19,387 nucleotides of DNA from Chloroflexota bacterium (GTDB lineage Bacteria; Chloroflexota; Anaerolineae; UBA3071): contig JACNHM010000156.1 in assembly GCA_014383605.1 (NCBI GenBank), forward strand, positions 1 through 19,387, read 5' to 3'. This document shows, piece after piece, positions 1-6,477 of the stretch. The notes under the pieces were generated by a model that had not been told where the DNA came from, did no database searches, and saw only the letters and a list, made by a program, of their open reading frames with translations. Position 1 is the first letter of the stretch; each line of letters begins with the position of its first letter. The translations under genes and the position numbers were made by a program.

Positions 1-25
1 CCCTTCAGATTGCAGATCACCGATT

Positions 26-76
26 GCGGAATGAGAAATCCGAAGTCTGCATTCCGCATTCCGAAATCCGCTTCAC
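26..76. repeat. Degenerate 7-bp tandem array at the 3' end of gnd
   Basis: From 35 to 69 the sequence reads as five consecutive heptamers of the type GAAATCC, GAAGTCT, GCATTCC, GCATTCC, GAAATCC. The array abuts the gnd stop codon (73-75). GCGGAATG at 26-33 and CATTCCGC at 50-57 form a perfect 8-bp inverted repeat with a 16-nt loop, so the transcript could fold just after the gnd stop. No T-run follows, so it is not called a terminator. Bases 1-25 hold nothing else recognisable. Confidence 0.6.
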
Positions 77-1479
77 TGCCACTCGGTGTGGAAGGAGCCT
101 TCCTTGTCCATGCGCCGGTAGGTGTGGGCGCCGAAGTAGTCCCGTTGTGCCTGGGTCAGGTTGGCCGGCAAGCGGGCCGTGCGGTAAGCGTCGTAGTAGG
201 CCAGCGAACCGCTGAAGGCCAGGCAGGGGATGCCCAGGCCCACTGCCGTCTGGATCACGCGCCGCAGCGCGCCCTGGCGGCTCCCCACCGCCTCCTGGAA
301 GTAGGGATCGAGCAGCAGGTTGGGCAGCTCCGTGTTGCGCTGGAAGGCGTCAGTGATGTCGTTGAGAAACGCGGCGCGGATGATGCAGCCACCACGCCAG
401 ATGCGGGCGATCTCGCCCAGGGCCAGGCCATAGCCGTACTCTTCGCTGGCCGCTCGCAGCAAGGCGAAACCCTGGGCGTAGGAGCAAACCTTCGCCGCGT
501 AGAGCGCGGCGCGCACGTCGGCGATGAGCGCCTTCCGGTCACCCGCGTACCTGATCGCCGGCCCGGTGAGTACCTGCGAGGCCGCCACCCGCTCGTCCTT
601 GTAGGCGGAAATGATGCGGCTCTCCACGGCAGCGTTGATGGTCGGCGTGGGCGCGCCCAGGTCCAGGGCGTTCTGCGATGTCCACTTGCCGGTGCCCTTC
701 TGCCTGGCCTCGTCCAGGATGACGTCCACCAGCGGCTGGCCTGTCTCCTCGTCCATCATGGCGAAGATGGCCGCCGTGATCTCAATGAGGTAGGATTCCA
801 GCTCGCCGCGGTTCCAGCTGGTGAAGACCTCGTGCAGTTCCGCCGCCGAGAGGCCGCCCACGCGGTGCAGGACGTCGTAGGCTTCGGCGATGAGCTGCAT
901 GTCGCCGTACTCGATGCCGTTGTGCACCATTTTGACGTAGTGGCCGGCGCCGCGGGGGCCGATGTAGGTGACGCAGGGGTCGCCGTTCACTTTGGCCGAG
1001 ATAGCGGTCAGGATGGGTTGCACGATCTCCCAGGCCTGCCGCTGGCCGCCGGGCATGATGCTCGGTCCCCACAGCGCACCGTCCTCCCCGCCGGAGACGC
1101 CGCTGCCCAGATACAAGATGCCCGTCGTTTCCAACTCCTCGGCGCGCCGCTCCGTGTCGGCGAAGAAGGAATTGCCGCCATCAATGAGCAGGTCTCCCGG
1201 ATCGAGCAGCGGCTTGAGTTGCTCGATCACGGCGTCCACCGGTGCGCCGGCCTTGACCATGATCATGATTCGCCGCGGCCGTTTCAGTAACCCGACGAAC
1301 TCTTCCAGCGTGTAGCTGGCCTGGATGTTCTTGCCTTGGGCTGGCCCGGCCACAAACTCTTCCGTCCGCTCCGCGGTGCGGTTGTAGACGGCCACCGAGA
1401 AGCCGTTGCGCTCGACGTTCAACACCAGGTTTTGGCCCATGACGGCCAGGCCGATGATACCGAATTGCTGTTTGTTCAT
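73..1479 (-). CDS. gnd: 6-phosphogluconate dehydrogenase, decarboxylating
   Basis: This enzyme oxidatively decarboxylates 6-phosphogluconate to ribulose 5-phosphate in the cytosol (pentose phosphate pathway). The 468-aa protein is full length and collinear with the long (E. coli Gnd) form. The Rossmann motif [11 protein letters not shown] is at residues 7-17 and N33-R34-T35 after the second strand is the usual NADP-type signature. The substrate loop [11 protein letters not shown] lies at 125-135, and the catalytic segment around 178-190 carries K183, H186, N187 and E190. The C-terminus ends in the family-typical RDYFGAHTY and EGSFHTEW motifs. The start is supported by AGGAGGAGAG a few bases upstream of ATG. 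It stands alone: upstream lies a divergent toxin-antitoxin module, downstream the window edge. In this sugar-acid region it could drain gluconate-derived phosphate, but that link is inference. Confidence 0.97.
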   Translation of the reverse strand: MNKQQFGIIGLAVMGQNLVLNVERNGFSVAVYNRTAERTEEFVAGPAQGKNIQASYTLEEFVGLLKRPRRIMIMVKAGAPVDAVIEQLKPLLDPGDLLIDGGNSFFADTERRAEELETTGILYLGSGVSGGEDGALWGPSIMPGGQRQAWEIVQPILTAISAKVNGDPCVTYIGPRGAGHYVKMVHNGIEYGDMQLIAEAYDVLHRVGGLSAAELHEVFTSWNRGELESYLIEITAAIFAMMDEETGQPLVDVILDEARQKGTGKWTSQNALDLGAPTPTINAAVESRIISAYKDERVAASQVLTGPAIRYAGDRKALIADVRAALYAAKVCSYAQGFALLRAASEEYGYGLALGEIARIWRGGCIIRAAFLNDITDAFQRNTELPNLLLDPYFQEAVGSRQGALRRVIQTAVGLGIPCLAFSGSLAYYDAYRTARLPANLTQAQRDYFGAHTYRRMDKEGSFHTEWQ

Positions 1480-1501
1480 TTTCTCTCCTCCTGATCTTTG
1501 T

Positions 1502-1517
1502 GGTGCGTGGTGCGTGT
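1502..1517. repeat. Heptamer repeat, left arm of an inverted repeat around the TumE-type module
   Basis: Two exact copies of GGTGCGT lie at 1502-1515. The 14-mer TGCGTGGTGCGTGT at 1504-1517 is the exact reverse complement of 2391-2404, so the toxin-antitoxin module and its promoter are bracketed by a 14-bp inverted repeat. Confidence 0.6.
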
Positions 1518-1543
1518 CTATGGCATGAGTAGGCTGTTGGATT

Positions 1544-1571
1544 TTGACACACGGTGAGAGCGTGTTATAAT
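1544..1571 (+). promoter_or_regulatory. Sigma-70-type promoter of the DUF6516 toxin-antitoxin pair
   Basis: A perfect consensus TTGACA (1544-1549) is followed after 16 bp by a perfect TATAAT (1566-1571). Transcription should start near 1578, leaving a leader of about 45 nt before the ATG at 1624. A TGAGG ribosome-binding site lies at 1611-1615. Two consensus hexamers fit a short, self-limiting toxin-antitoxin operon. No clear palindromic operator was seen over it. Confidence 0.85.
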
Positions 1572-1623
1572 CTTGCTGAGTTGAGTCTGTAGCTCATCGA
1601 ATAGGGAAAGTGAGGCCGATACA

Positions 1624-1890
1624 ATGCTCAACAAAATTTCTGAAATCATCAAAAGCCTCCACAACCTGGAAAGCTTGATGCAACCCTACGAGGAGAAGTA
1701 CAACATCAAGTCCCAGGATTTCTACGAACTGGCGCAGGCAGGGAAGCTGGAGGAAGACGCCGACTTTGTGAAATGGATGGGATACTACGAACTTTGGCTG
1801 GATAACATGAAAGAATACAGGCAACTGTTCTGGTCGGTCCCCCATCCCGTGCTGTACTCGGTCGTCGAATCGGCATCAGTGCCAGCATAG
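1624..1890 (+). CDS. Small protein upstream of DUF6516/TumE toxin, putative antitoxin
   Basis: An 88-aa soluble, acidic, mostly helical protein. Residues 5-70 look like two long helices: the first with heptad-like hydrophobic spacing, then a KYNIKSQDFYELAQAG segment and a WMGYYELWLDNMKEY helix. Small proteins of this form (KYG.SS.DFYE...G...D...EW...YEL) commonly sit just upstream of DUF6516 genes, which supports an antitoxin role. This is recalled from family knowledge, not a search. No helix-turn-helix or ribbon-helix-helix is evident, so DNA binding is not shown. It has a consensus promoter and a TGAGG ribosome-binding site, and lies 37 bp before the toxin gene. The last roughly 15 residues (from SVPHPV) are less regular and may vary. 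Confidence 0.7.
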   Translation: MLNKISEIIKSLHNLESLMQPYEEKYNIKSQDFYELAQAGKLEEDADFVKWMGYYELWLDNMKEYRQLFWSVPHPVLYSVVESASVPA

Positions 1891-1927
1891 CCTCTCCAGC
1901 AACAGAGCTGGTTGAAAGAGACCCGTC

Positions 1928-2359
1928 GTGTTCCCCTCCCTGGAAGAATACGAGTTATTTGTCTATTCTATACCCGACACTTTCCCCGGCGTGGAGCATT
2001 CCACTCTCGTCGTGATACGCCTGGGCGCGGGCAAAGCCATCGTGGAAGGTGAGGTTGCTTTTGCCAGGGGCATCCGCCTGCGGGTATTCGAAGCCATCAA
2101 CTTCAACGCTGGCGTCATCCGCCGCTACAGTTACGAAGTGTACCATGGCGAGGAGCAGTTGTACTGGTACGACTCCTGGCCACATCCTCACATCCCCGAA
2201 CTGGCCTCGACGCATCCACACCACAAGCACGTGCCCCCGGACCTCAAACACACCCGCGTCCCTGCCCCCGAGCTGAGCTTCGAAAAGCCCAACCTGCTGT
2301 TTATCATTGAGGAAATCGAGAGAACGCTGTTAGGAACGGAAGCCAGCCAGTCGTCATAG
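1928..2359 (+). CDS. DUF6516 / TumE-family toxin-like protein
   Basis: A 143-aa protein starting with GTG; no better ATG lies upstream in frame, and a weak purine stretch (GAAAGAG, 1914-1920) could serve as ribosome-binding site. The fold signature is that of the DUF6516 (TumE) family: an N-terminal beta-rich half, a central RRYSYEVYHGEEQLYWYDSWP block (YSY...WYD) and a histidine-rich PHIPELASTHPHHKH block followed by a C-terminal helix (LFIIEEIERTL). The His cluster is the family's most conserved feature and a plausible active site, though its catalytic role is not established to my knowledge. The family is the toxin half of the TumE/TumA system. Here it follows a small putative antitoxin in the same transcript. 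The C-terminal tail TEASQSS is likely non-essential. It converges on the larA-like gene with no terminator visible between them. Confidence 0.78.
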   Translation: MFPSLEEYELFVYSIPDTFPGVEHSTLVVIRLGAGKAIVEGEVAFARGIRLRVFEAINFNAGVIRRYSYEVYHGEEQLYWYDSWPHPHIPELASTHPHHKHVPPDLKHTRVPAPELSFEKPNLLFIIEEIERTLLGTEASQSS

Positions 2360-2377
2360 GTTATCGAGAACTCCTCC

Positions 2378-2412
2378 TACGCAACACGTAACACGCACCA
2401 CGCAATACGCTA
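2378..2412. repeat. Degenerate 7-bp tandem array between TumE-type toxin and larA-like gene
   Basis: Five consecutive heptamers: TACGCAA, CACGTAA, CACGCAC, CACGCAA, TACGCTA. It fills most of the 59-bp gap between the converging genes. Bases 2391-2404 are the exact reverse complement of 1504-1517. No T-run or GC-rich stem is present, so no terminator is called. Confidence 0.65.
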
Positions 2413-2418
2413 CGCATT

Positions 2419-3783
2419 TCACGTTCTCACGCGATACAGCATCTCCCCCGCTTTCTTCACCAGTAACACCCGCTCACTCTCCCGCCCCTCCCACTCAGCC
2501 GGGTCCACTGTGGCCGGGTCCAGATAGCCCAGATTGATGCGCTGGCAGCGCTCCGGCGGGATGCCGGTGGCCAGGGTGACTTTGATGCGCGGGCGCTCGA
2601 CGCCCGTCTGCGCATCGTAGGTGCCCGCACCCCGCAGGTGAGTGGAGTGGGCCAGCACGCCCCAGGGGAAACGCTTGAAGCGCTCCCACTGCTTGACGAA
2701 GTAGTCCCGCACGTGGTAGCCGATCTGGTCAATGATTTTGCCGTGCGTGTATGAGACCTCGGTGATGTGCGGTCCGTAGATGACCACCTCCCCGCCGTCG
2801 GCCACCACCGGCTCCAGCTTGTACATCCCCTTGGCCGCCACCCAGAGGTCATCGTACATCTCCGGCATGACCGAGAGCACCCGCTGGAAGGGCCTGTCCA
2901 CGGTGACGATGTGCAGCTTCGCCGAGAGGTCGGCGGCAGCTTCCCATGCTTCTTCCGGCCTGCCCACGTAGAGCCCTGCTAACCCCTCGTCATGCACGAC
3001 GAGACTGAAGCACAGCTTGGGGCGGTCAATGAACGAGGCGGCCCGGTCAATCACCGCCCGCACCGGAGTGTGCTTGGTGCCGATGATGGCCATGCTCGTT
3101 TGCAGCGCGCCCAGCCAGTGGGTGAAGTTGATCACCTCCGGCCCGCTGATGCCGGGGAAGAAGTACTTGTTGCCGCCGGAGAAGCCCGCCACCTCGTGCG
3201 GGAAGACCGGCCCGCAGATGACCAGCAAGTCGTAATCGAAAACGAGCTTGTTGACGGTGACAGGGAGCGACTGCACCAGAAGGCCATTGGTCGTGTGGCG
3301 TGTTTCGTGTTCCGTGATGGCACCGATGGTGGCGAACGTTTCGGGGAGGTCCCAGCGGTGGTTGAAGATACGCACGTTGGCATACGTCGTCGCTCGCTCC
3401 TCGGCGGTGACGCCCACCAGCCGGTTCAGCGCCGTCTCGCTCAGCGGCTGGTGCGTGCCCAGCGCCACCAGATAGTCCAGCGCGGCCACCTCCTGGCCGA
3501 TGATCTCGTGCAACAGCCGGAAGAAAAGGGGGATGGGCGCGGTGCGCGTGGCGTCGGGGATGATGACCAGTACCCGCTTGCTTACCAGGTCGGCTTGCGT
3601 CAATGCCTCAGCCGTCAGGTCGCGGACTTCGGTTTCGTTCAGGATTCTGTCTGTGTAGCCTTTTCCGATGAGCATACGTGTATCAACCTGTCGGGTTTGT
3701 GCCGTCGTCTCCAGTGAGGCCCAGAAGTCATCGTGTTTCACCCCGCCCGTTTGCCGGATGCGCTCCTCCGCTGCATCCAGCAA
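2419..3783 (-). CDS. LarA-family nickel-pincer racemase/epimerase homologue
   Basis: A 454-aa member of the lactate racemase family (DUF2088 plus C-terminal domain). LarA racemises lactate with a nickel-pincer nucleotide bound to a lysine. The key residues are visible: D77-A-T-R80 (LarA D72/R75), H111 in ALGTHQP (H108), H196 in FPHEVAG (H174), the cofactor lysine K206 in FSGGNKYFFPG (K184) and H222 in FTHWLG (Ni ligand H200). The 10- and 16-residue spacings around the lysine match LarA exactly. The substrate is not readable: homologues act on malate, hydroxyglutarate, phenyllactate or gluconate, and a sugar-acid epimerase would fit this neighbourhood. No larB, larC or larE is in the window. 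The TTG at 3783 is only 11 bp after vapC and has no good ribosome-binding site; GTG 3741 or ATG 3675 are alternatives. LarA itself is slightly shorter (about 424 aa). Confidence 0.88.
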   Translation of the reverse strand: MLDAAEERIRQTGGVKHDDFWASLETTAQTRQVDTRMLIGKGYTDRILNETEVRDLTAEALTQADLVSKRVLVIIPDATRTAPIPLFFRLLHEIIGQEVAALDYLVALGTHQPLSETALNRLVGVTAEERATTYANVRIFNHRWDLPETFATIGAITEHETRHTTNGLLVQSLPVTVNKLVFDYDLLVICGPVFPHEVAGFSGGNKYFFPGISGPEVINFTHWLGALQTSMAIIGTKHTPVRAVIDRAASFIDRPKLCFSLVVHDEGLAGLYVGRPEEAWEAAADLSAKLHIVTVDRPFQRVLSVMPEMYDDLWVAAKGMYKLEPVVADGGEVVIYGPHITEVSYTHGKIIDQIGYHVRDYFVKQWERFKRFPWGVLAHSTHLRGAGTYDAQTGVERPRIKVTLATGIPPERCQRINLGYLDPATVDPAEWEGRESERVLLVKKAGEMLYRVRT

Positions 3784-3794
3784 GCTGGTGAGAT

Positions 3795-4238
3795 TCAGCG
3801 ATCTGATCCTTCCACCAGCACCTCGGCCGGATAGCGGGTGGAGAGCACACCAGCCACCCGCTCCCGCTGTTCCCGATCCAGTGTGATCAAGGTGTTGCCA
3901 AAGCGCAGGGCGACGGCAGCGTAAACTGCATCACTACCCCGCAGCCGGTACTGTGCTGCCACGTCAGCGGCCTGTCGAGCCAGCGTGATGTCCAGTGGGA
4001 TCAGTACCAGGTGAGGCAGGCGGCTCAGGGCGCTGGTGAACTCACGGGCCAGGTCGGCGTCTTGCCGGCCCCGACCGATAGCGGCGGCCACCTCTGGCAA
4101 CAACAACGTCGGTACGACGATGGGGGTCGCCTGCTCCTGCAGCAGGGTTAGCAGGCGATGACTCTCTTCGTGACCCGCCTCGTAGGGGTTGAAGGCGTTC
4201 AGGAAAACGCTGGCATCCACAGTGTAGGTATCGGCCAT
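3795..4238 (-). CDS. vapC: VapC-like PIN-domain toxin (ribonuclease)
   Basis: A 147-aa PIN-domain protein, expected to be a Mg2+-dependent endoribonuclease toxin. The four acidic residues of the active site are present: D8 (TVDASVF), E49 (LLPEVAAA), D103 (GSDAVYAA) and D121 (LITLDREQ). The length is normal for VapC. The ATG is preceded by GAGAGAAG a few bases away, and only 9 bp separate it from the antitoxin stop. Its stop is 11 bp from the proposed TTG of the LarA homologue, so read-through from the vapBC promoter probably also transcribes that gene. RNA targets cannot be read from the sequence. Confidence 0.9.
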   Translation of the reverse strand: MADTYTVDASVFLNAFNPYEAGHEESHRLLTLLQEQATPIVVPTLLLPEVAAAIGRGRQDADLAREFTSALSRLPHLVLIPLDITLARQAADVAAQYRLRGSDAVYAAVALRFGNTLITLDREQRERVAGVLSTRYPAEVLVEGSDR

Positions 4239-4247
4239 GGTCTTCTC

Positions 4248-4520
4248 TCAGCGACGCATTTCTGACAGAAGTTCCGTACTGGTCAGGGATGAACGCCACC
4301 CTCGACCGATCTCCTCGCCCAGCCGGGTCAACTCTTCCCAGACAAGCGAGACCGGCTCGCCGGTAGGGCTCAGCTTTGCTAGACTCGTCTCATCCAAGGG
4401 CATCAACAGGCCCACCGGCCGCCCCCGATAGGTGATGACATAACGAGCATTCCGCTCTCGCACGTTCCGCACGATCTCCGAGGCGTGGGTTTTCAGCTCT
4501 CGCACACCGATGTCAGGCAT
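4248..4520 (-). CDS. vapB: Phd/YefM-type antitoxin paired with VapC
   Basis: A 90-aa antitoxin. The N-terminal half (IGVRELKTHASEIVRNV ... VITYRGRPVGLLMP, residues 4-41) is the Phd/YefM DNA-binding fold, which usually binds the promoter and represses the operon. The C-terminal half (about 50-90, rich in E, L and R) should wrap the toxin. The start is fixed by GGAGGA about 7 nt before the ATG. It is the first gene of the module, with a near-perfect promoter at 4563-4591 and a candidate operator at 4542-4563 between the promoter and the gene. The symbol follows the toxin partner; by fold it is Phd-like, not AbrB- or RHH-like. Confidence 0.88.
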   Translation of the reverse strand: MPDIGVRELKTHASEIVRNVRERNARYVITYRGRPVGLLMPLDETSLAKLSPTGEPVSLVWEELTRLGEEIGRGWRSSLTSTELLSEMRR

Positions 4521-4541
4521 CGCTCTTCCTCCACTTTCTCG

Positions 4542-4563
4542 TGTGGTTTCTTATGTGACCACA
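4542..4563. promoter_or_regulatory. Candidate operator of the vapBC module
   Basis: TGTGGT at 4542-4547 and ACCACA at 4558-4563 form a 6-bp inverted repeat with a 10-bp spacer. It starts at the edge of the -10 box and covers the expected start of transcription, the usual place for a Phd/VapB autorepression site. This is inference from position and symmetry. Confidence 0.45.
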
Positions 4564-4591
4564 TTATACCCAAATTGGATACAGATGTCAA
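4563..4591 (-). promoter_or_regulatory. Sigma-70-type promoter of vapBC
   Basis: Read on the minus strand: perfect TTGACA (4591-4586), a 17-bp spacer, then perfect TATAAT (4568-4563). The start of transcription falls near 4556, about 35 nt before the vapB ATG. It is the strongest minus-strand promoter visible in the window. Confidence 0.87.
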
Positions 4592-4646
4592 CTAGAGTCG
4601 TTAACCTGACGCTATTGCACCGCGTCTTCCGGCACGGGTTGGCACG

Positions 4647-4671
4647 TTGCTGATTTGCCGATTTGCTGACC
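4647..4671. repeat. Degenerate 8-bp tandem array beside the HAD gene stop
   Basis: Three consecutive octamers TGCTGATT, TGCCGATT, TGCTGACC (4648-4671). The 14-mer TTGCTGATTTGCCG at 4647-4660 occurs twice more, in the same orientation, at 7309-7322 and 7325-7338. It directly abuts the HAD stop codon at 4674-4676. Confidence 0.65.
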
Positions 4672-4673
4672 TG

Positions 4674-5588
4674 TCACCGTTTCCACGGTGGCGTGTCGGG
4701 CAACAAAGTCTCGAACTCAGCGATCAAGCGCGCCTCATAGTCGCCCGCGTACTGCCCGGCCAGGAACTTGTGTACCGCTTCCTCGTAGAATCGTTGCCAC
4801 GATTCTTCCTCGTGACCAGGGTTGATAGGATAGAAGAGCGCCGCGTTAGCGAGGGCCGCATCCCTGTCTCCCGGCGCGTCGCCGATCATCAGGATATGAT
4901 CGGGGGCATACTTGCCGCCGGCGGCCAGCTCCAGGTGCAGCGCTTTTTTGCCCATTTCCTGGCCGGCGATGGCCCGCACGTACCTGGCGATGTCATGCTC
5001 TTCCCATTCCCGCGTCAGCGCCTCGATCGGTGTGGCGGAGACGACGATCATGTCGGCCTTGTCGGCCAGGAAGGCCAGGCTCTCGCGCACGTGGGGGAAG
5101 GGTGGCACACCATGCACCATGTCGGCCACGGTGGCGTTGACCGCCAGGCTCCAGGCCAAGGCGCGATCCAGTTCGGGATCGGGATGTTGGGCCATGTAAG
5201 CCCGTAGTCCGTCGTTGCTCTTCATGATTCCCGACTTCTTGTCGTCGGCGGTGCGGATAAACTCGCTGATGTGTGGTGCTTCTGGAATGACTGCTCCGCG
5301 GCGAATGACCTCCGGCCGCTCGCGCAGCAGGTCAAAGACCCTCACCAACGCCGGCCAGCGGTTGATGCCTCGCCACTTGGAGTAGAGGTTGACGAATTCG
5401 GCCGCTTCGCGGGCGTACTTGGAGACAGCTTGCAGGTTCCAGTGCTTGATGATGTTGGGAGTGAAACACTCCTTGTGCTTGATCTCCATGGTGTCGAAAG
5501 CACAGCCGTCAGAGTCGATGCCCACAAAGAAGTCGTACCTCGGTTCTAGTTCCACCAATGGACGAGCCGCTTCGGGAAAGTCTGTCAT
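4674..5588 (-). CDS. HAD-superfamily hydrolase, probable phosphatase
   Basis: A 304-aa HAD-fold hydrolase with all four motifs: motif I D25-S-D27-G (FVGIDSDGCAFDT, nucleophile and acid/base Asp), motif II VVSATP (Ser), motif III Lys in GQEMGKKALHL, and motif IV MIGDAPGDRDAA (Mg2+-binding Asp pair). A large helical cap lies between motifs I and II (about residues 35-195). The reading frame stays open upstream to 5687, but the start at 5588 is chosen because GGAGGTGA lies 5-6 nt before that ATG. The substrate is unknown; a phosphorylated sugar or sugar acid is plausible from the context. It is divergent from the 5661-6477 pair and followed by an octamer repeat array. The insertion-rich cap makes it unlike standard small HAD phosphatases such as Gph. 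Confidence 0.82.
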   Translation of the reverse strand: MTDFPEAARPLVELEPRYDFFVGIDSDGCAFDTMEIKHKECFTPNIIKHWNLQAVSKYAREAAEFVNLYSKWRGINRWPALVRVFDLLRERPEVIRRGAVIPEAPHISEFIRTADDKKSGIMKSNDGLRAYMAQHPDPELDRALAWSLAVNATVADMVHGVPPFPHVRESLAFLADKADMIVVSATPIEALTREWEEHDIARYVRAIAGQEMGKKALHLELAAGGKYAPDHILMIGDAPGDRDAALANAALFYPINPGHEEESWQRFYEEAVHKFLAGQYAGDYEARLIAEFETLLPDTPPWKR

Positions 5589-5602
5589 AGGTTCACCTCC
5601 AG

Positions 5603-5631
5603 TTGACAGGGTATGAACTTTAGTATATACT
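5603..5631 (+). promoter_or_regulatory. Sigma-70-type promoter of the small-protein/C39-like pair
   Basis: Perfect TTGACA (5603-5608), 17-bp spacer, TATACT (5626-5631). Transcription should start near 5638, giving a leader of about 23 nt to the ATG at 5661 with a GGGGGTAG ribosome-binding site at 5651-5658. An in-frame ATG at 5640 is too close to the start of transcription and has no ribosome-binding site. Confidence 0.82.
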
Positions 5632-5632
5632 A
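5621..5632. promoter_or_regulatory. Perfect 12-bp palindrome over the -10 box
   Basis: TAGTATATACTA is a perfect palindrome that overlaps the -10 element TATACT. Because it is symmetric it also gives a TATACT on the minus strand, 34 bp before the HAD ATG, so it could act as a shared -10 or as an operator controlling both directions. No convincing minus-strand -35 was found. Confidence 0.5.
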
Positions 5633-5660
5633 CTTCTGAATGCACAAACAGGGGGTAGAT

Positions 5661-6038
5661 ATGACTGGCCAAACATATGCAGTCCACACAGAGCTAAAGG
5701 ACATGCTCCCTCCTCTCCAGGCTGCACAGGTGGATATTCGCATCCACGTGTCGGCAACGCTCAACATCACGCCCTTCGTCGCTCGGCAAAAGGTAGGCGG
5801 GGTGGTGCTCTCCGAGGTCGGCACAGGCATCGGTGCAGACGAACCGTCGCTAATCGTCACCAGCAAACGCGTCGTGTGGCGCGTACCGCTGTTCCTGGCA
5901 CTGCCTGGCCTGGGCCGTTTGGGAGAGGTCGGTGAGATTGACGTGGACGCCCAAACCGGGGAGGTCTTGGCTGACCGGGCTGTGCTAGAGCGGATCATCG
6001 AGAATGCCGAACGATTTGCTCCCGATTCCGCATTATAG
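5661..6038 (+). CDS. Small conserved-looking protein of unknown function, partner of C39-like peptidase
   Basis: A 125-aa protein that I do not recognise at family level. It has no signal peptide or membrane segment; an N-terminal helical part (about 1-50) is followed by a beta-type part with LIVTSKRVVWRVPLFLALPG (about 67-86) and GEVGEIDVDAQTGEVL (about 89-104), which resembles the end of PepSY-like or inhibitor-like beta hairpins. The start at 5661 is set by GGGGGTAG 6 nt upstream; the longer frame from 5640 would be nearly leaderless. It overlaps the next gene by 35 bp in another frame, so the two are translationally linked and probably act together. It could be an inhibitor, antitoxin or substrate of the peptidase-like partner, which is inference only. 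Confidence 0.75.
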   Translation: MTGQTYAVHTELKDMLPPLQAAQVDIRIHVSATLNITPFVARQKVGGVVLSEVGTGIGADEPSLIVTSKRVVWRVPLFLALPGLGRLGEVGEIDVDAQTGEVLADRAVLERIIENAERFAPDSAL

Positions 6039-6477
6039 GCAGAGTCGCCCCGGCGCTTGCCTGCCCGCCTGCGTCCGGATGGTGTTGGCCAGCCTGGGCG
6101 ATGGCATAGCCGAGGCACACCTGGTGGCCCGCGTGATGGGCTCGTATTGGTTCGGTACTCCTGCCAGCCATGTATTGCGTCTCTCATCCCTTGGGTATCG
6201 TGTAACATACGAGCGAACCACGCTTGAACAATTGCGTGTCTACCTTGCCCGGCAGGTGCCGTGCATTGTGTTCCTACGCACTGGCGGTCTCCCGTACTGG
6301 GACGAAGATGTTCCACATGCGGTCGTCGTGCTCGGTATCGAAGAGGCAATGGTCTACTTCCACGACCCTGCCCTGGACGCTGGCCCAACTGCCGTGGATG
6401 CAGCGGCCTTTCTCCTTGCCTGGGCCGAGATGGATTACTACTGCGCGACAATCGAATCCCCCTCTATACCCCGCTGA
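6004..6477 (+). CDS. C39-like papain-fold cysteine peptidase
   Basis: A 157-aa single-domain protein of the peptidase C39-like group. Visible catalytic features: oxyanion Gln Q13 (HYRQS), nucleophile C19 in GACLPACVRMVL with the second conserved C23, H105 in VPHAVVVLGI and D121 in VYFHDPAL. This is the Q-C-H-D order of bacteriocin-type double-glycine peptidases, but there is no ABC transporter part and no signal peptide, so it should act in the cytosol. The ATG at 6004 lies 12 residues before the Gln, the usual N-terminus for the family. It overlaps the upstream small gene by 35 bp and its end overlaps the convergent SDR gene by 14 bp. Substrate unknown. The coding style is like its neighbours, with no clear transfer sign. 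Confidence 0.8.
   Translation: MPNDLLPIPHYRQSRPGACLPACVRMVLASLGDGIAEAHLVARVMGSYWFGTPASHVLRLSSLGYRVTYERTTLEQLRVYLARQVPCIVFLRTGGLPYWDEDVPHAVVVLGIEEAMVYFHDPALDAGPTAVDAAAFLLAWAEMDYYCATIESPSIPR

Noticed and set aside
10..1290. 426-aa open frame on the plus strand
   Set aside because: It is antisense to gnd over its length, Val/Ala/Gly-rich with no motif, and has no ribosome-binding site; a GC-skew shadow of the real gene.
35..2412. CRISPR array
   Set aside because: The repeat units are 7 bp with no spacers; no cas gene is present.
5589..5687. 33-residue N-terminal extension of the HAD protein
   Set aside because: It would run through the divergent promoter and palindrome; ATG 5588 has a strong GGAGGTGA site.
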